The position numbers and the translations under genes are program-made. The notes beneath the pieces are model-generated. The model saw only the letters and a program-made list of their open reading frames with translations. It was not told the origin of the DNA and did not search any database. DNA of 64,000 nt from Xylophilus sp. GOD-11R (GTDB lineage: Bacteria > Pseudomonadota > Gammaproteobacteria > Burkholderiales > Burkholderiaceae_C): the NCBI RefSeq assembly GCF_033546935.1, contig NZ_CP137854.1, forward strand, positions 5,063,501-5,127,500, read 5' to 3'. Numbering within the stretch: position 1 is the stretch's first letter; every line of letters begins with the position of its first letter. Of this stretch, positions 10,855 through 22,268 are shown piece after piece.

Positions 10855-11732
10855 TCAAACTGGTGGCTCACAGCGTGCGGTAAAGCCATCGATATCGATC
10901 GTGGTCTTTCGGCGCGAGCCCGCGGCGTCGAAACGCAGGACGGCGTCATGCAGGTACCGGTCAGCCGCTACCGCGTCCATTTCTGCGCCCGTATGCGGCG
11001 CCGTCCTCATCGCTTCGGCCATCTCCGCTTCGATGAAATCATGGATGCCGACCCACCATGGGCTCGTCGCCGCCTCGCCCGCCCGCATCTTGGCGTCCAG
11101 CAGGGCGTCGACTTCGTCGAGCAAGGCATGGTCGGTCAAGACCTGGCTCGCCGGTGCGGCAAAACGCATGGGGGGGTACGCCGCGGCCTTCACGGATCCC
11201 GCGTGCCGCCAGCAAGTGGCGCAGCACGTAGAGATCTTTCTTGTACCGGACGACTTCGCCGCAGAGGTGTTCGTGCAGGTTCTTCTTTTTCGCCATCGAC
11301 AGGTAGTGGCGGTACGCGCGCGCCGGCGAGAAGCTGACATCGGCGAGTTGCTGCAGACGTTCTACTTACAGGGCCTCCTGCCGGTGACGATCGGTGACCG
11401 CAACCATTCGAGCACGGTCGGGTTGGAGTTGCGCATGAGGTGCAGTGTCTTGCGCAAGCACCAGCCGTTGATATCGAGGTCGCCGCTGATGGGCAGTTCG
11501 ATCCCGTCTCGTCCGGGCTCGACGGGCAGATGCCAGGAGAGGCGTTGGACGTAGATGAATCGCACGTCGTAGTCGCTGTCCGCGAGGCGAAGTCCCAGCC
11601 CCGGCTTCCCGACTCGCAAGCGAAGAGAACCTTCACCTGATGCGGGCGCTCGACGGCCGCCAGACTCTTCAGCACTTCGGTCCTCACCTCTTCCGACACG
11701 GAGTGCGCGCTCGAAACCCGTTCGTCCATCAT
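10855..11732 (-). pseudogene. RlaP-type nucleotidyltransferase, broken by several frameshifts
   Basis: Homology to the YcgL/RlaP nucleotidyltransferase family (PF10127, linked to RNA ligase repair) runs through three frames. The start MMDERVSSAHSVSEEV reaches VLFACESGSRGWDFAS; the frame then shifts and continues DSDYDVRFIYVQRLSWHLP and ELPISGDLDINGWCLRKTLH. After SPIV another shift and an in-frame TAA (near 11365) precede VERLQQLADVSFSPARAYRH and YLSMAKKKNLHEHL. A third shift falls at a run of seven G (plus strand, 11170-11176) before VLTDHALLDEVDALLDAKM. The G-D/S-D-Y-D nucleotidyltransferase motif is recognisable, but no single frame covers the protein. The homopolymer shift alone could be a sequencing error; the others look like true decay. 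Confidence 0.8.
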
Positions 11733-11985
11733 TTTCGACCTCCGAGTTCTTCGGCAAGTCGGTGAGCACGAAGACTGCCTTCACTTCACCTGTCGACACA
11801 CGCCATCCGGTTCAAGTACAGCATTACGACCACCAGATCCTCCGGACGGCCTCGGCGGGGTCGATGTCTCGGCAGGCCACCGTGACCTTGTCGGTGATGC
11901 TTTCGCGCTTGCGGCATTCGTGGAAAAAACCATCGCGCCATGACTCGCCGCTTTGTCGTGAGCGCCGTCCGGTCTCGCCCAATGC
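11733..11985. other. Intergenic stretch with no gene recognised
   Basis: About 250 bp between the start of the broken nucleotidyltransferase gene and the gyrB terminator. Short open frames exist on both strands but none has a family resemblance, a convincing ribosome-binding site or consistent codon use. It may hold the remains of the promoter or upstream part of the decayed gene. Confidence 0.5.
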
Positions 11986-12025
11986 AAAAGGCCCATGGGT
12001 TGCACGTCCCATTGGCCTTTTTTTC
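11986..12025. terminator. Bidirectional intrinsic terminator after gyrB
   Basis: AAAAGGCCCATGGG (11986-11999) and CCCATTGGCCTTTT (12008-12021) pair with one mismatch around an 8-base loop. A run of T follows on the plus strand and a shorter one on the minus strand. It lies 39 bp beyond the gyrB stop, so it should end the gyrB transcript. Confidence 0.8.
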
Positions 12026-12059
12026 GCATTCTGTGCTTCGTTCGACGGGAACGAAAGAA

Positions 12060-14702
<2,643 letters not shown>

Positions 14703-14806
14703 TCACGCGGCGATCTCGGCGGTGTTTCTCGGGTATCTCAGAAACGCCGAACCCGCGGTTCGCGCGGGTCGGGGGCGGGACGTCTGAAAGGCTGGTCGAC
14801 GGCGGA

Positions 14807-15928
14807 TCAGATCCGCATCGGCATGACCACGTACTTGAATTCTTCGTTGCCGGGAATGGTGATGAGGGCCGAGCTGTTGGAGTCCGACAGCTCGAAGGTC
14901 ACCATGTCCTGCGACATGTTGGCCAGCACGTCGATGAGGTAGCCGACGTTGAAACCGATCTCGATGGCGTCGCCGCCGTAGTCGATGTCGAGCTCGTCGA
15001 CCGCCTCTTCCTGCTCGGCGTTGTTGCTGGCCACGCGCAGGGTGCCGGGTTCCAGGTTCAGGCGCACGCCCTTGAACTTCTCGCTGGTCAGGATGGCAGT
15101 GCGCTGCAGCGTGGACATCAGGGGCGCGCGACCCAGGGTGATGCTGTTCTTGTGATTCTTGGGAATCACGCGGTTGTAGTCGGGGAACTTGCCCTCGACC
15201 AGCTTGGTGACGAACTCCATGCCGTCGAAGCTGAACTTGGCCTGGTTGTTGGCAAACTGCATCGTGATGCGCGGCGGATTCTCGGCATCGCCGCCGTCGG
15301 AGAGCAGGCGCTGCAGTTCCAGCACGGTCTTGCGCGGCAGGATGACTTCCTGCTTGGGCACGTCGACGTCGAGCGTGGCCGAGGCGTAGGCCAGGCGATG
15401 GCCGTCGGTGGCGACCAGCGCGAGCTGCCGGCCTTCGGCCACGAACAGGATGCCGTTGAGGTAATAGCGGATGTCGTGCACCGCCATCGAGAACGAGACC
15501 TGGCCGAGCAGCGACTTCAGCGTCTTCTGCGGCACGCTGAAGGGCGGGCCGAAATTGGCGGCTTCCTGCACCAGGGGAAAGTCCTCGGCCGGCAGCGACT
15601 GCAAGGTGAAGCGGCTCTTGCCGCCCTTGAGGATGAGCTTGCCGCCGGAGGATTCGAGCGACACGGTCTGGTCGGAGGGCAGGGTGCGCAGGATGTCGAT
15701 GAGCTTGCGCGCGCCCACGGTGGTGGTGAAGTTGCCTTCGTCGCCGCCGAGTTCGGCGCTGGTGCGGATCTGTATTTCCAGGTCGCTCGTGGTGAGCTGC
15801 AACTGCGGGCCGGTTTTCTGCACCAGCACGTTGGCCAGGATCGGCAGCGTGTGACGACGCTCGACGATGCCTGCCACCGATTGCAGCGCGGACAGCAGCT
15901 TTTCCTGCGGGGCCTTCCAAACGATCAT
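14807..15928 (-). CDS. dnaN: DNA polymerase III beta subunit (sliding clamp)
   Basis: A 373-residue protein beginning MIVWKAPQEKLLSALQSVAG, the usual length and start of the bacterial beta clamp. Three repeated clamp domains of about 120 residues follow; PILANVLVQKTG and the C-terminal YVVMPMRI ending are characteristic (the C-terminal M-P-M-R-L/I motif contributes to the partner-binding pocket). The clamp encircles DNA and tethers polymerase III and repair proteins. It sits 104 bp downstream of dnaA and 134 bp upstream of gyrB, all transcribed away from the presumed origin. The dnaN-gyrB gap holds a GC-rich hairpin (CCCGCG and CGCGGG, near 14753-14770) without a clear T tract. Confidence 0.98.
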   Translation of the reverse strand: MIVWKAPQEKLLSALQSVAGIVERRHTLPILANVLVQKTGPQLQLTTSDLEIQIRTSAELGGDEGNFTTTVGARKLIDILRTLPSDQTVSLESSGGKLILKGGKSRFTLQSLPAEDFPLVQEAANFGPPFSVPQKTLKSLLGQVSFSMAVHDIRYYLNGILFVAEGRQLALVATDGHRLAYASATLDVDVPKQEVILPRKTVLELQRLLSDGGDAENPPRITMQFANNQAKFSFDGMEFVTKLVEGKFPDYNRVIPKNHKNSITLGRAPLMSTLQRTAILTSEKFKGVRLNLEPGTLRVASNNAEQEEAVDELDIDYGGDAIEIGFNVGYLIDVLANMSQDMVTFELSDSNSSALITIPGNEEFKYVVMPMRI

Positions 15929-16032
15929 GACAACCTCTTCTCCAATTTCAGTCCGTAAGGAGCTGACTTCAACGTTTTCTTAGCGATGCGGGCAAACACC
16001 GCATTTTGCCTGCCGCCGGACCCTTTCCCGGA

Positions 16033-17457
16033 TCATCCCTTCAGGGTTTGCTCCAGCACGTGCAATTGCTGGTTGAGCTCGGTGATCTGCTGACGTTCGG
16101 CGGCGATCTTGCGCACCGCGTGCAGCACGGTGGTGTGGTCGCGTCCGCCGAAGAGCTCGCCGATTTCCGGCAGGCTTTTCTGCGTGAGTTCCTTGGCCAG
16201 GTACATCGCGATCTGCCGCGGCCGCGCGATGCTGGCCGGCCGCTTCTTGCTGTACATGTCGGCGACCTTGATCTTGTAGTAGTCGGCCACCGTCTTCTGG
16301 ATGTTCTCCACACCGATCTGCCGGTTCTGGATCGACAGCAGGTCACGCAGTGCCTCGCGCGCCAGCTGGATCGAGACCTCTTTTTGGTTGAAGCGCGAAT
16401 AAGCCAGGATCTTGCGCAACGCACCTTCGAGTTCGCGCACGTTGGAGCGCACGTTCTTGGCGACGAAGAAGGCGACTTCCTCGGGCATCTCGGCAGCTTC
16501 GGAGCGCGCCTTGTTGATCAGGATCGCCACCCGCATTTCCAGCTCGGGCGGCTCGATGGCGACGGTCAGGCCGGAGTCGAAGCGCGACACCAGGCGCTCA
16601 TGGATGTCGGCCAGGCCCTTGGGATAGGTGTCCGACGTCATCACGATGTGCGACTTCTTGGCCAGCAGGGCCTCGAAGGCGTTGAAGAATTCTTCCTGCG
16701 TGCGGTCCTTGTTGGCGAAGAACTGAACGTCGTCGATCAGCAGCAGGTCGAGCGAGTGGTAACGCTCCTTGAACTCGTCGAAGGTCTTGCGCTGGTAGGC
16801 CTTGACCACATCCGAGACGAACTGCTCGGCGTGGATGTAGAGAACTTTCGAGTCGGGCTTGTCGGCCAGCAGCTTGTTGCCCACGGCGTGCACCAGATGG
16901 GTCTTGCCGAGGCCGACGCCGCCGTAGATGAACAGCGGGTTGTACAGATGGCCGGGGGTGCCCGCCACGTGCATGGCCGCGGCGCGCGCCATGCGGTTGG
17001 CCGTACCCTCGACCAGGGTGTCGAAGGTGAGGGCCGGATTGAGACGGCTGCGAAAGCCCCCGGCAGCGGACTCGGCCGTCTCGCCAATGGCCACCGGCTC
17101 GGCCGGGGCCGGCACGTCGACCTGCACCGGCGGCAGCGGCGCGGCCATGCGCGGCGGGGCTTCACGGGCGGCGATGGTCAGTTCGAGCGCGACCGTGTGG
17201 CCGTAGATGTGCTCAAGCAGCTGCGAGATGCGGCCCGAGTACTGCGCCCGGATCCAGTCGAGCTTGAAGCGGTTGGCGACGTAGAGCGTGACCTTGGAAA
17301 AATCGGGCGCCACGTGGGCGACGAGGGGTTTGATCCAGGTGTTGAACTGCTGTTCGGGCAGTTCCTGGGCCAGTTGTTCGGCGCAGGCCTGCCACAGGCT
17401 GTGGCCTGCGTCGTCTGCGGCGGCCGGCGCGGCGCCGGCGGGTAGTCCCGGAATCAT
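16033..17457 (-). CDS. dnaA: Chromosomal replication initiator protein
   Basis: A 474-residue AAA+ protein that binds DnaA boxes and opens the origin. Domain I (residues about 18-95: [20 protein letters not shown] and TWIKPLVAH) is followed by a Pro/Ala-rich linker (about 100-135). The AAA+ domain has Walker [10 protein letters not shown] at 179-187 and Walker [11 protein letters not shown] at about 238-247. The C-terminal DNA-binding domain ends with the signature [15 protein letters not shown]. The ATG at 17457 gives [10 protein letters not shown] and fits the family length. It is divergent from rpmH across 400 bp that probably contain oriC. Confidence 0.98.
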   Translation of the reverse strand: MIPGLPAGAAPAAADDAGHSLWQACAEQLAQELPEQQFNTWIKPLVAHVAPDFSKVTLYVANRFKLDWIRAQYSGRISQLLEHIYGHTVALELTIAAREAPPRMAAPLPPVQVDVPAPAEPVAIGETAESAAGGFRSRLNPALTFDTLVEGTANRMARAAAMHVAGTPGHLYNPLFIYGGVGLGKTHLVHAVGNKLLADKPDSKVLYIHAEQFVSDVVKAYQRKTFDEFKERYHSLDLLLIDDVQFFANKDRTQEEFFNAFEALLAKKSHIVMTSDTYPKGLADIHERLVSRFDSGLTVAIEPPELEMRVAILINKARSEAAEMPEEVAFFVAKNVRSNVRELEGALRKILAYSRFNQKEVSIQLAREALRDLLSIQNRQIGVENIQKTVADYYKIKVADMYSKKRPASIARPRQIAMYLAKELTQKSLPEIGELFGGRDHTTVLHAVRKIAAERQQITELNQQLHVLEQTLKG

Positions 17458-17513
17458 TGTTGGAGGTGCGTGCTCTGTGGACAGGCACGAGGTGCCAAAC
17501 CCCCGGATTCTAG

Positions 17514-17542
17514 ATTATCAAGACCTTGTCCACATGGTCGAA
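17514..17542 (-). promoter_or_regulatory. Candidate dnaA promoter with a DnaA box in its spacer
   Basis: Read on the minus strand: a weak -35 TTCGAC (17537-17542), a 17-bp spacer and -10 GATAAT (17514-17519). The DnaA-box-like sequence 17526-17534 sits in the spacer, which would allow DnaA to repress its own gene, as known in E. coli. The -35 match is poor, so the call is tentative. Confidence 0.4.
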
Positions 17543-17576
17543 GGGTCGGTCCGAACGGCCGCTTCGGGGCCAACGG

Positions 17577-17606
17577 TTGCCACGCGGCGCGATACTGGGT
17601 GATAAT
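17577..17606 (+). promoter_or_regulatory. Candidate sigma-70 promoter of the rpmH operon
   Basis: TTGCCA at 17577-17582, an 18-bp spacer and GATAAT at 17601-17606 match a vegetative promoter and point toward rpmH. The implied 5' leader is about 245 nt, long for a ribosomal protein gene, so further promoters may lie closer. Confidence 0.45.
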
Positions 17607-17857
17607 TCGCGGTTTCCCTGAAATCACTTTTCGGGACGGAAGGCCGCCCGCACCGGCTTTCTCGCGGACCCCTGCTCTGCCATCTGGCGAGCGGTACGGG
17701 TCGTACGAGAGAGCCACGGCCCCAGCTGGCGAGGCTTTTTGTCGTTGTTTCCATGGCCCCAGGCCGGCAGGAACAACACCGGGGAAATTTGCCGACAGGG
17801 TCGCGGATCATCATTTCCGCGGTCGCCTTCCCATTATTTTTGTCCAGGAATTTCGCC

Positions 17858-17992
17858 ATGAAGCGCACCTATCAGCCTTCCAAGATCCGCCGTGCGCGCA
17901 CCCACGGTTTTCTCGTCCGCATGAAGACCCGTGGCGGCCGCGCCGTGATCAATGCCCGCCGCGCCAAGGGCCGCAAGCGCCTGGCAGTCTGA
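17858..17992 (+). CDS. rpmH: 50S ribosomal protein L34
   Basis: A 44-residue, very basic protein beginning [18 protein letters not shown] and containing [19 protein letters not shown], essentially the universal L34 sequence. L34 binds 23S rRNA in the large ribosomal subunit. The frame extends upstream but the ATG at 17858 gives the exact family length. It begins the rpmH-rnpA-yidD-yidC-mnmE group next to the origin. Confidence 0.98.
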   Translation: MKRTYQPSKIRRARTHGFLVRMKTRGGRAVINARRAKGRKRLAV

Positions 17993-18088
17993 GGAAGGCA
18001 CGCCCTTCCTGCGCCATGGTGAGGCTCTCCCTTTTCGGGCGACGCCGGGCCGGCGCGGAATCTCCATCGCATCCGGCATGGTGATCGC

Positions 18089-18541
18089 GTGCAGCGGCTG
18101 AAGACACGGCCGCAGTTCCAGGCCGTCCTCGCCGGCGGCATCGTGGCGCGCACTTCCCATTTCGCCCTTCACCGGCTGGCACTCGTGCCCGCCGGTGTTG
18201 TTGTGCATGCTGTGGACAAGTCTGTGGAAAAAGTGGGCGAAGAAAGTGCCGCGCCTGCGTTCGCACCGTTGTTCACCCACACCGACCACACCTGGCTCGG
18301 TGCGATGGTGCCCAAGCGCTGGGCCAAGCGCGCGGTTACCCGCAATGCGATCAAGCGCCAGATCTACACGATCGGCGGCGCCGCCGAATCGATGCTGCCG
18401 CAGGCCGCCTACGTGGTGCGTCTGAAGAGTGGTTTCGACCGCAAGCAGTTCGTGAGTGCATCGTCCGATGCGCTCAAGGCGGCCGTGCGGGCCGAGGTGC
18501 AATTGCTTCTCGCGCGCATCGACCGCGACAGCCGCCCATGA
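18089..18541 (+). CDS. rnpA: Ribonuclease P protein component
   Basis: A 150-residue basic protein; RNase P protein assists the catalytic RNA in trimming tRNA 5' ends. The start is a GTG (18089) giving MQRLKTRPQFQAVLAGG. The conserved RNR-like signature appears as PKRWAKRAVTRNAIKRQIYT. Compared with the roughly 120-residue E. coli protein there is an insertion of about 25 residues (around positions 38-65, VHAVDKSVEKVGEESAAPAF) before the core strand ending WLGAMVPKR. The DNA encoding part of this insert contains two DnaA-box-like sequences. The stop overlaps the yidD start (ATGA). Confidence 0.95.
   Translation: MQRLKTRPQFQAVLAGGIVARTSHFALHRLALVPAGVVVHAVDKSVEKVGEESAAPAFAPLFTHTDHTWLGAMVPKRWAKRAVTRNAIKRQIYTIGGAAESMLPQAAYVVRLKSGFDRKQFVSASSDALKAAVRAEVQLLLARIDRDSRP
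18211..18231 (-). promoter_or_regulatory. Two DnaA boxes inside rnpA
   Basis: Read on the minus strand, 18223-18231 is TTTTCCACA, an exact match to the relaxed DnaA-box consensus TTWTNCACA, and 18211-18219 is TTGTCCACA, identical to the box in the dnaA-rpmH gap. They are 12 bp apart in the same orientation. They lie in the segment encoding the rnpA insertion. They may be part of the origin or a DnaA-titration site. Confidence 0.5.
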
Positions 18542-18828
18542 CGCCCGCGCTCTGGCCCCGCCGCGCGGCCATCATGGCCGTGCGCGCCTATCGGCTGGTG
18601 CTGTCGCCCTGGCTCGGCAACCAATGCCGATTCGAGCCGACCTGCTCGGCCTATGCCATCGATGCGCTCGGCCGCCATGGCGCGGCCGCAGGCAGCTATC
18701 TCGCCGCCGTGCGCATCGCCCGTTGCCAGCCCTGGTGTGCCGGTGGCTGCGACCCGGTTCCCGAAACGCCGCCACGCCTTTTCGCGTGGCTCGGCGCTAC
18801 CCAATCTCCCGCGAAGACGAACTCATGA
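18538..18828 (+). CDS. yidD: Membrane protein insertion efficiency factor YidD
   Basis: A 96-residue protein of the YidD family, a small membrane-associated factor that helps YidC-dependent insertion. The hallmark region is complete: YRLVLSPWLGNQCRFEPTCS followed by AYAIDALGRHGAAAGSYLA, with three conserved cysteines (CRFEPTC and CQPWCAGGCDPVP). The start overlaps the rnpA stop, and the stop overlaps the yidC start by 4 bp, indicating translational coupling. The C-terminal tail after PETPPRLF is variable. Confidence 0.95.
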   Translation: MTPALWPRRAAIMAVRAYRLVLSPWLGNQCRFEPTCSAYAIDALGRHGAAAGSYLAAVRIARCQPWCAGGCDPVPETPPRLFAWLGATQSPAKTNS

Positions 18829-20549
18829 CCGACATCCGCCGCACCATCCTGTGGGTGATCTTTGGCTTTTCCATGGTCCTGCTGTGGGACAAATGGCAGA
18901 TCTACAACGGTCACCAGCCGACCTTCTTCCCTTCGACCACGCCCGTGGCGACCGCGCCGAGCCCTGACGCCAGCAAGCAGGAGGGCGCTTCCTCGGTGCC
19001 GACGGTGTCGTCCACCCCGGCGCCGTCGGGTGGTGCGGTGACGGCAGGTGGCACCGAGCTGCCGCCGGCGGTCACCACCCGTCCGTCCGAGCGTGTCGAG
19101 GTCACGACCGACGTGTACCGCCTGGTCTTCGACTCGGCCGGCGGCACGCTGGTGCGCGGCGAGCTGCTCGCCCACGGCGAACTGGAAAACCGGCAGCAAA
19201 GCTTTCAGCTGCTCGAAGACAGCCCCACCCGCGTCTACGTCGCGCAGACCGGCCTGATCGGCGGCGCGTTCCCCACGCACAAGACGGTGATGACCATCGT
19301 GCCCGGCCCGCGCGCGCTGGCCGAAGGGCAGAACACCCTGCAGATCAAGTTCGAGTCGCCCGACGTCGGCGGCGTGAAGCTGGTCAAGACCTATACGCTG
19401 ACCCGTGGCAGTTACGCGATCGACGTGGCGCAGCAGGTGGTCAACACCGGCACCGCGCCGGTCACGCCGCAGCTCTACCTGCAGCTCGTGCGCGACGGCA
19501 ACACCGACGCCGAGAAGATTCCGGCGCCCAAGGCGCTGCAGTTCTTCGGCATGGACCACATGCCCTCGTTCTATTCGACCTTCACCGGTCCGGCGATCTA
19601 CACCACCGAGAAAAAGTACCAGAAGGTCGACTTCAAGAAGATCGAGGAGAACAAGGTCGACATCGAGAAGCACTCCGACACCGGCTACGTGGCGATGGTG
19701 CAGCATTACTTCGCCTCGGCCTGGCTGCTGGGCAACGGCATCCAGCGTGACCTGTTCATGCGCAAGGTCGACAACAACCTCTACGCCGTCGGCATGATCA
19801 CGCCGCTGGGCACGCTGGCACCGGGCGCCTCCAAGACGATCGACGCCACGTTGTTTGCCGGCCCGCAGGAAGAAAACAAGCTCGAAGCCCTGATGCCCGG
19901 CCTGGAGCTGGTCAAGGACTATGGCTGGCTGACCATCCTGGCCAAGCCGCTGTACTGGCTGCTCGACAAGCTGCACGGCATGCTGCACAACTGGGGCTGG
20001 TCCATCGTGGCACTGGTGGTGCTGCTCAAGGCAGCGTTCTTCTGGCTCAACGCCAAGGCCTACGCCAGCATGGCCAAGATGAAGGCGATCAACCCCAAGA
20101 TCATGGCGATGCGCGAGCGGCTCAAGGACAAGCCGCAGGAAATGCAGAAGGAAATGATGCGGATCTACCGCGAGGAAAAGGTCAACCCGATGGGTGGCTG
20201 CTTCCCCATCGTGATCCAGATCCCGGTGTTCATCTCGCTGTACTGGGTGCTGCTGTCGAGCGTGGAGATGCGCGGCGCGCCCTGGGTGCTGTGGATCACC
20301 GACCTGTCGACGCCGGATCCGTTCTTCATCCTGCCGCTGCTGATGACCGCGACCTCGGTGCTGCAGACCGCGCTCAACCCGACGCCGCCGGACCCGGTCC
20401 AGGCCAAGCTGATGTGGATCATGCCGCTGGCCTTCAGCGTGATGTTCTTCTTCTTCCCGGCCGGCCTGGTGCTGTACTGGCTGACGAACAACATCCTGTC
20501 GATCAGCCAGCAGTACGTCATCAATCGCCGTCTTGGGGTGACCAAGTAA
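18825..20549 (+). CDS. yidC: Membrane protein insertase YidC
   Basis: A 574-residue inner-membrane insertase that places membrane proteins with or independently of SecYEG. TM1 is ILWVIFGFSMVLLWDKWQIY, followed by a Ser/Thr/Pro-rich linker and the large periplasmic beta-sandwich domain (about residues 85-345). The conserved 60KD_IMP core of five helices starts near residue 385 (WGWSIVALVVLLKAAFFWLN). The cytoplasmic loop MAKMKAINPKIMAMRERLKD and GGCFPIVIQIPVFISLYWVL are characteristic, the latter close to the substrate-binding arginine region. The C-terminus RRLGVTK is short and basic. The ATG at 18825 overlaps yidD. Confidence 0.97.
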   Translation: MTDIRRTILWVIFGFSMVLLWDKWQIYNGHQPTFFPSTTPVATAPSPDASKQEGASSVPTVSSTPAPSGGAVTAGGTELPPAVTTRPSERVEVTTDVYRLVFDSAGGTLVRGELLAHGELENRQQSFQLLEDSPTRVYVAQTGLIGGAFPTHKTVMTIVPGPRALAEGQNTLQIKFESPDVGGVKLVKTYTLTRGSYAIDVAQQVVNTGTAPVTPQLYLQLVRDGNTDAEKIPAPKALQFFGMDHMPSFYSTFTGPAIYTTEKKYQKVDFKKIEENKVDIEKHSDTGYVAMVQHYFASAWLLGNGIQRDLFMRKVDNNLYAVGMITPLGTLAPGASKTIDATLFAGPQEENKLEALMPGLELVKDYGWLTILAKPLYWLLDKLHGMLHNWGWSIVALVVLLKAAFFWLNAKAYASMAKMKAINPKIMAMRERLKDKPQEMQKEMMRIYREEKVNPMGGCFPIVIQIPVFISLYWVLLSSVEMRGAPWVLWITDLSTPDPFFILPLLMTATSVLQTALNPTPPDPVQAKLMWIMPLAFSVMFFFFPAGLVLYWLTNNILSISQQYVINRRLGVTK

Positions 20550-20555
20550 CCCCCA

Positions 20556-20619
20556 GGCTACGCGCTTCGCGTCTTCGCCTTCCCCCTGGAAGGGGGCGGC
20601 GGGCTGGCTCGGCGTAGCC
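20556..20619. repeat. Structured intergenic element downstream of yidC
   Basis: Outer arms GGCTACG (20556-20562) and CGTAGCC (20613-20619) enclose two small hairpins: ACGCG-CTT-CGCGT (20560-20572) and CCCCCT-GGA-AGGGGG (20582-20596). The arrangement is a three-way RNA/DNA structure typical of dispersed REP-like repeats of Burkholderiales, recalled from memory. It may also slow transcription after yidC. Confidence 0.45.
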
Positions 20620-20672
20620 TCGCTGCCACGCCCCTCGGCTAGTCGGCGCGCTTTGCATTGCCCTTTCTTCTT

Positions 20673-20703
20673 AAGCCGCTGGTGGTCTGGCGGCTTTTTT
20701 GTT
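20673..20703 (+). terminator. Intrinsic terminator after yidC
   Basis: AAGCCGC (20673-20679) and GCGGCTT (20690-20696) pair around a 10-base loop and are followed by a T run (to 20700). It separates yidC from mnmE, whose own start lies 30 bp on. Confidence 0.8.
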
Positions 20704-20725
20704 TTCGACGCCAGAATCGCCTTCC

Positions 20726-22150
20726 ATGTCCGCTGACCGCCAGGATCCCATCGTCGCCATCGCCACCGCCCCGGGGCGCGGTGGGGTGGGCATCGTGCGC
20801 ATCAGCAGCCCGGTGGATGTCGCGCCGCTGGCGCTGGCGCTGGGCGGTCGGGTGCTGCCGGCCCGGGAAGCTTGCTACGTGCCGTTTCGCGATACGCAAG
20901 GGCAGGCAATCGACCACGGGCTGGCGCTGCGCTTTCCCGCGCCGCATTCCTATACCGGCGAGCATGTCCTGGAGCTGCAGGGCCATGGCGGTCCGGTGGT
21001 GCTGCAGTTGCTGCTGGCGCGCTGCCTGGAGGCCGCGTCGATGGTCGACCCGGCGAGCGGCCAGCCGCTGCTCAAGCGCTTGCGGCTGGCGCGGCCGGGC
21101 GAGTTCACCGAGCGCGCATTTCTCAACGACAAACTGGATCTGGCACAGGCCGAAGCGGTAGCGGACCTGATCGACGCCAGCACCGAGGCGGCGGCGCGCA
21201 GTGCCGGGCGATCGCTGTCGGGTGCGTTTTCCGATGAGATCGCCGGGCTGCGCGATGCGCTCATCCAGTTGCGCATGCTGGTGGAGGCGACGCTGGATTT
21301 TCCCGAGGAAGAGATCGACTTTCTCCAGCAGGCCGACGCCCAGGGTCAGCTCGACCGCCTGCGCGGCCGGCTCGATGCGGTGCGCCAACGCGCACGGCAG
21401 GGCGCGCTGCTGCGCGAGGGCATCACCGTGGTGATCGCCGGGCAGCCCAACGCCGGCAAGTCTTCGTTGCTGAACGCCCTGGCCGGTGCCGAACTGGCCA
21501 TCGTGACGCCGATCGCCGGCACGACGCGCGACAAGGTCACCCAGACCATCCAGATCGAAGGCGTGCCGCTGCACGTGGTCGACACGGCCGGGTTGCGCGC
21601 CAGCGACGACGCGGTGGAAAGCATTGGCATCGCCCGGGCCTGGGACGAGATCGGGCGCGCCGACGCGGTGCTGTTCCTGCACGATCTTTCGCGGGCCGGC
21701 GAGGCCCGTTACGACGCGGGCGACGACGACATCCGCCGCACGATGGACGAGCGCGCGGTCGGGCGCGCGGTGCCGGTGCTGCAGGTCTGGAACAAGAGCG
21801 ATGCGGTCGATGCCGCACTGCCGGCGGCGATGGGCGAAGACGCGATCCGGCTGTCGGCCCGCACCGGCGCGGGCCTCGACCTGTTGCGGCGCCGACTGCT
21901 CGAGGTTGCCGGCTGGCAGTCCGCGCCGGAAGGGCTCTACCTGGCGCGGGAACGGCATCTGCAGGCGCTGCGCGAGGTCGACGAGCATCTGGCCGATGCC
22001 CACGAGCGACTCGCCCTGGGCAATGCGGCGCTCGACCTGCTGGCCGAGGAACTGCGCCTGGCGCAGAACGCGCTGGGTGCGATTACCGGCGAGTTCGGCG
22101 CGGACGATCTGCTCGGCGTGATCTTCTCGCGCTTCTGCATCGGCAAATAA
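20726..22150 (+). CDS. mnmE: tRNA uridine-5-carboxymethylaminomethyl(34) synthesis GTPase
   Basis: A 474-residue GTPase that with MnmG modifies the wobble uridine of certain tRNAs. The N-terminal folate-binding domain starts [20 protein letters not shown]. The G domain shows G1 GQPNAGKSS near residue 239, G2 TTRD, G3 DTAGLR and G4 NKSD. The protein ends CIGK, the family's catalytic C-terminal motif. A TTG at 20699 would add nine residues but falls in the terminator tail, so the ATG at 20726 is chosen. Its position beside yidC is conserved in proteobacteria. Confidence 0.97.
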   Translation: MSADRQDPIVAIATAPGRGGVGIVRISSPVDVAPLALALGGRVLPAREACYVPFRDTQGQAIDHGLALRFPAPHSYTGEHVLELQGHGGPVVLQLLLARCLEAASMVDPASGQPLLKRLRLARPGEFTERAFLNDKLDLAQAEAVADLIDASTEAAARSAGRSLSGAFSDEIAGLRDALIQLRMLVEATLDFPEEEIDFLQQADAQGQLDRLRGRLDAVRQRARQGALLREGITVVIAGQPNAGKSSLLNALAGAELAIVTPIAGTTRDKVTQTIQIEGVPLHVVDTAGLRASDDAVESIGIARAWDEIGRADAVLFLHDLSRAGEARYDAGDDDIRRTMDERAVGRAVPVLQVWNKSDAVDAALPAAMGEDAIRLSARTGAGLDLLRRRLLEVAGWQSAPEGLYLARERHLQALREVDEHLADAHERLALGNAALDLLAEELRLAQNALGAITGEFGADDLLGVIFSRFCIGK

Positions 22151-22268
22151 GGCTCGCGTTCCTGCGCGAAGCTTTGCAGCGCGCCATGAGCACGTGCCCA
22201 TGTGCAACGCATAATGTTACGGAAAAAGCGAACAGCCGGCGCCTTGGGCCGGCGGATCCACCTCCGCA

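Larger units (their letters stand above)
17458..17857. other. Putative oriC region between dnaA and rpmH
   Basis: This 400-bp gap separates two leftward and rightward blocks of replication and ribosome genes, the commonest oriC position in this group. Two DnaA-box-like 9-mers are visible: TTGTCCACA (17526-17534, plus) and CTGTCCACA (17476-17484, read on minus), each with one or more differences from TTATCCACA. A modestly AT-rich patch (TCTAGATTATCAAG, 17509-17522) lies between them but no long AT-rich unwinding element is seen. Stronger boxes lie inside rnpA at 18211-18231, so the functional origin could extend there. Strand asymmetry of gene direction switches here. Confidence 0.6.
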
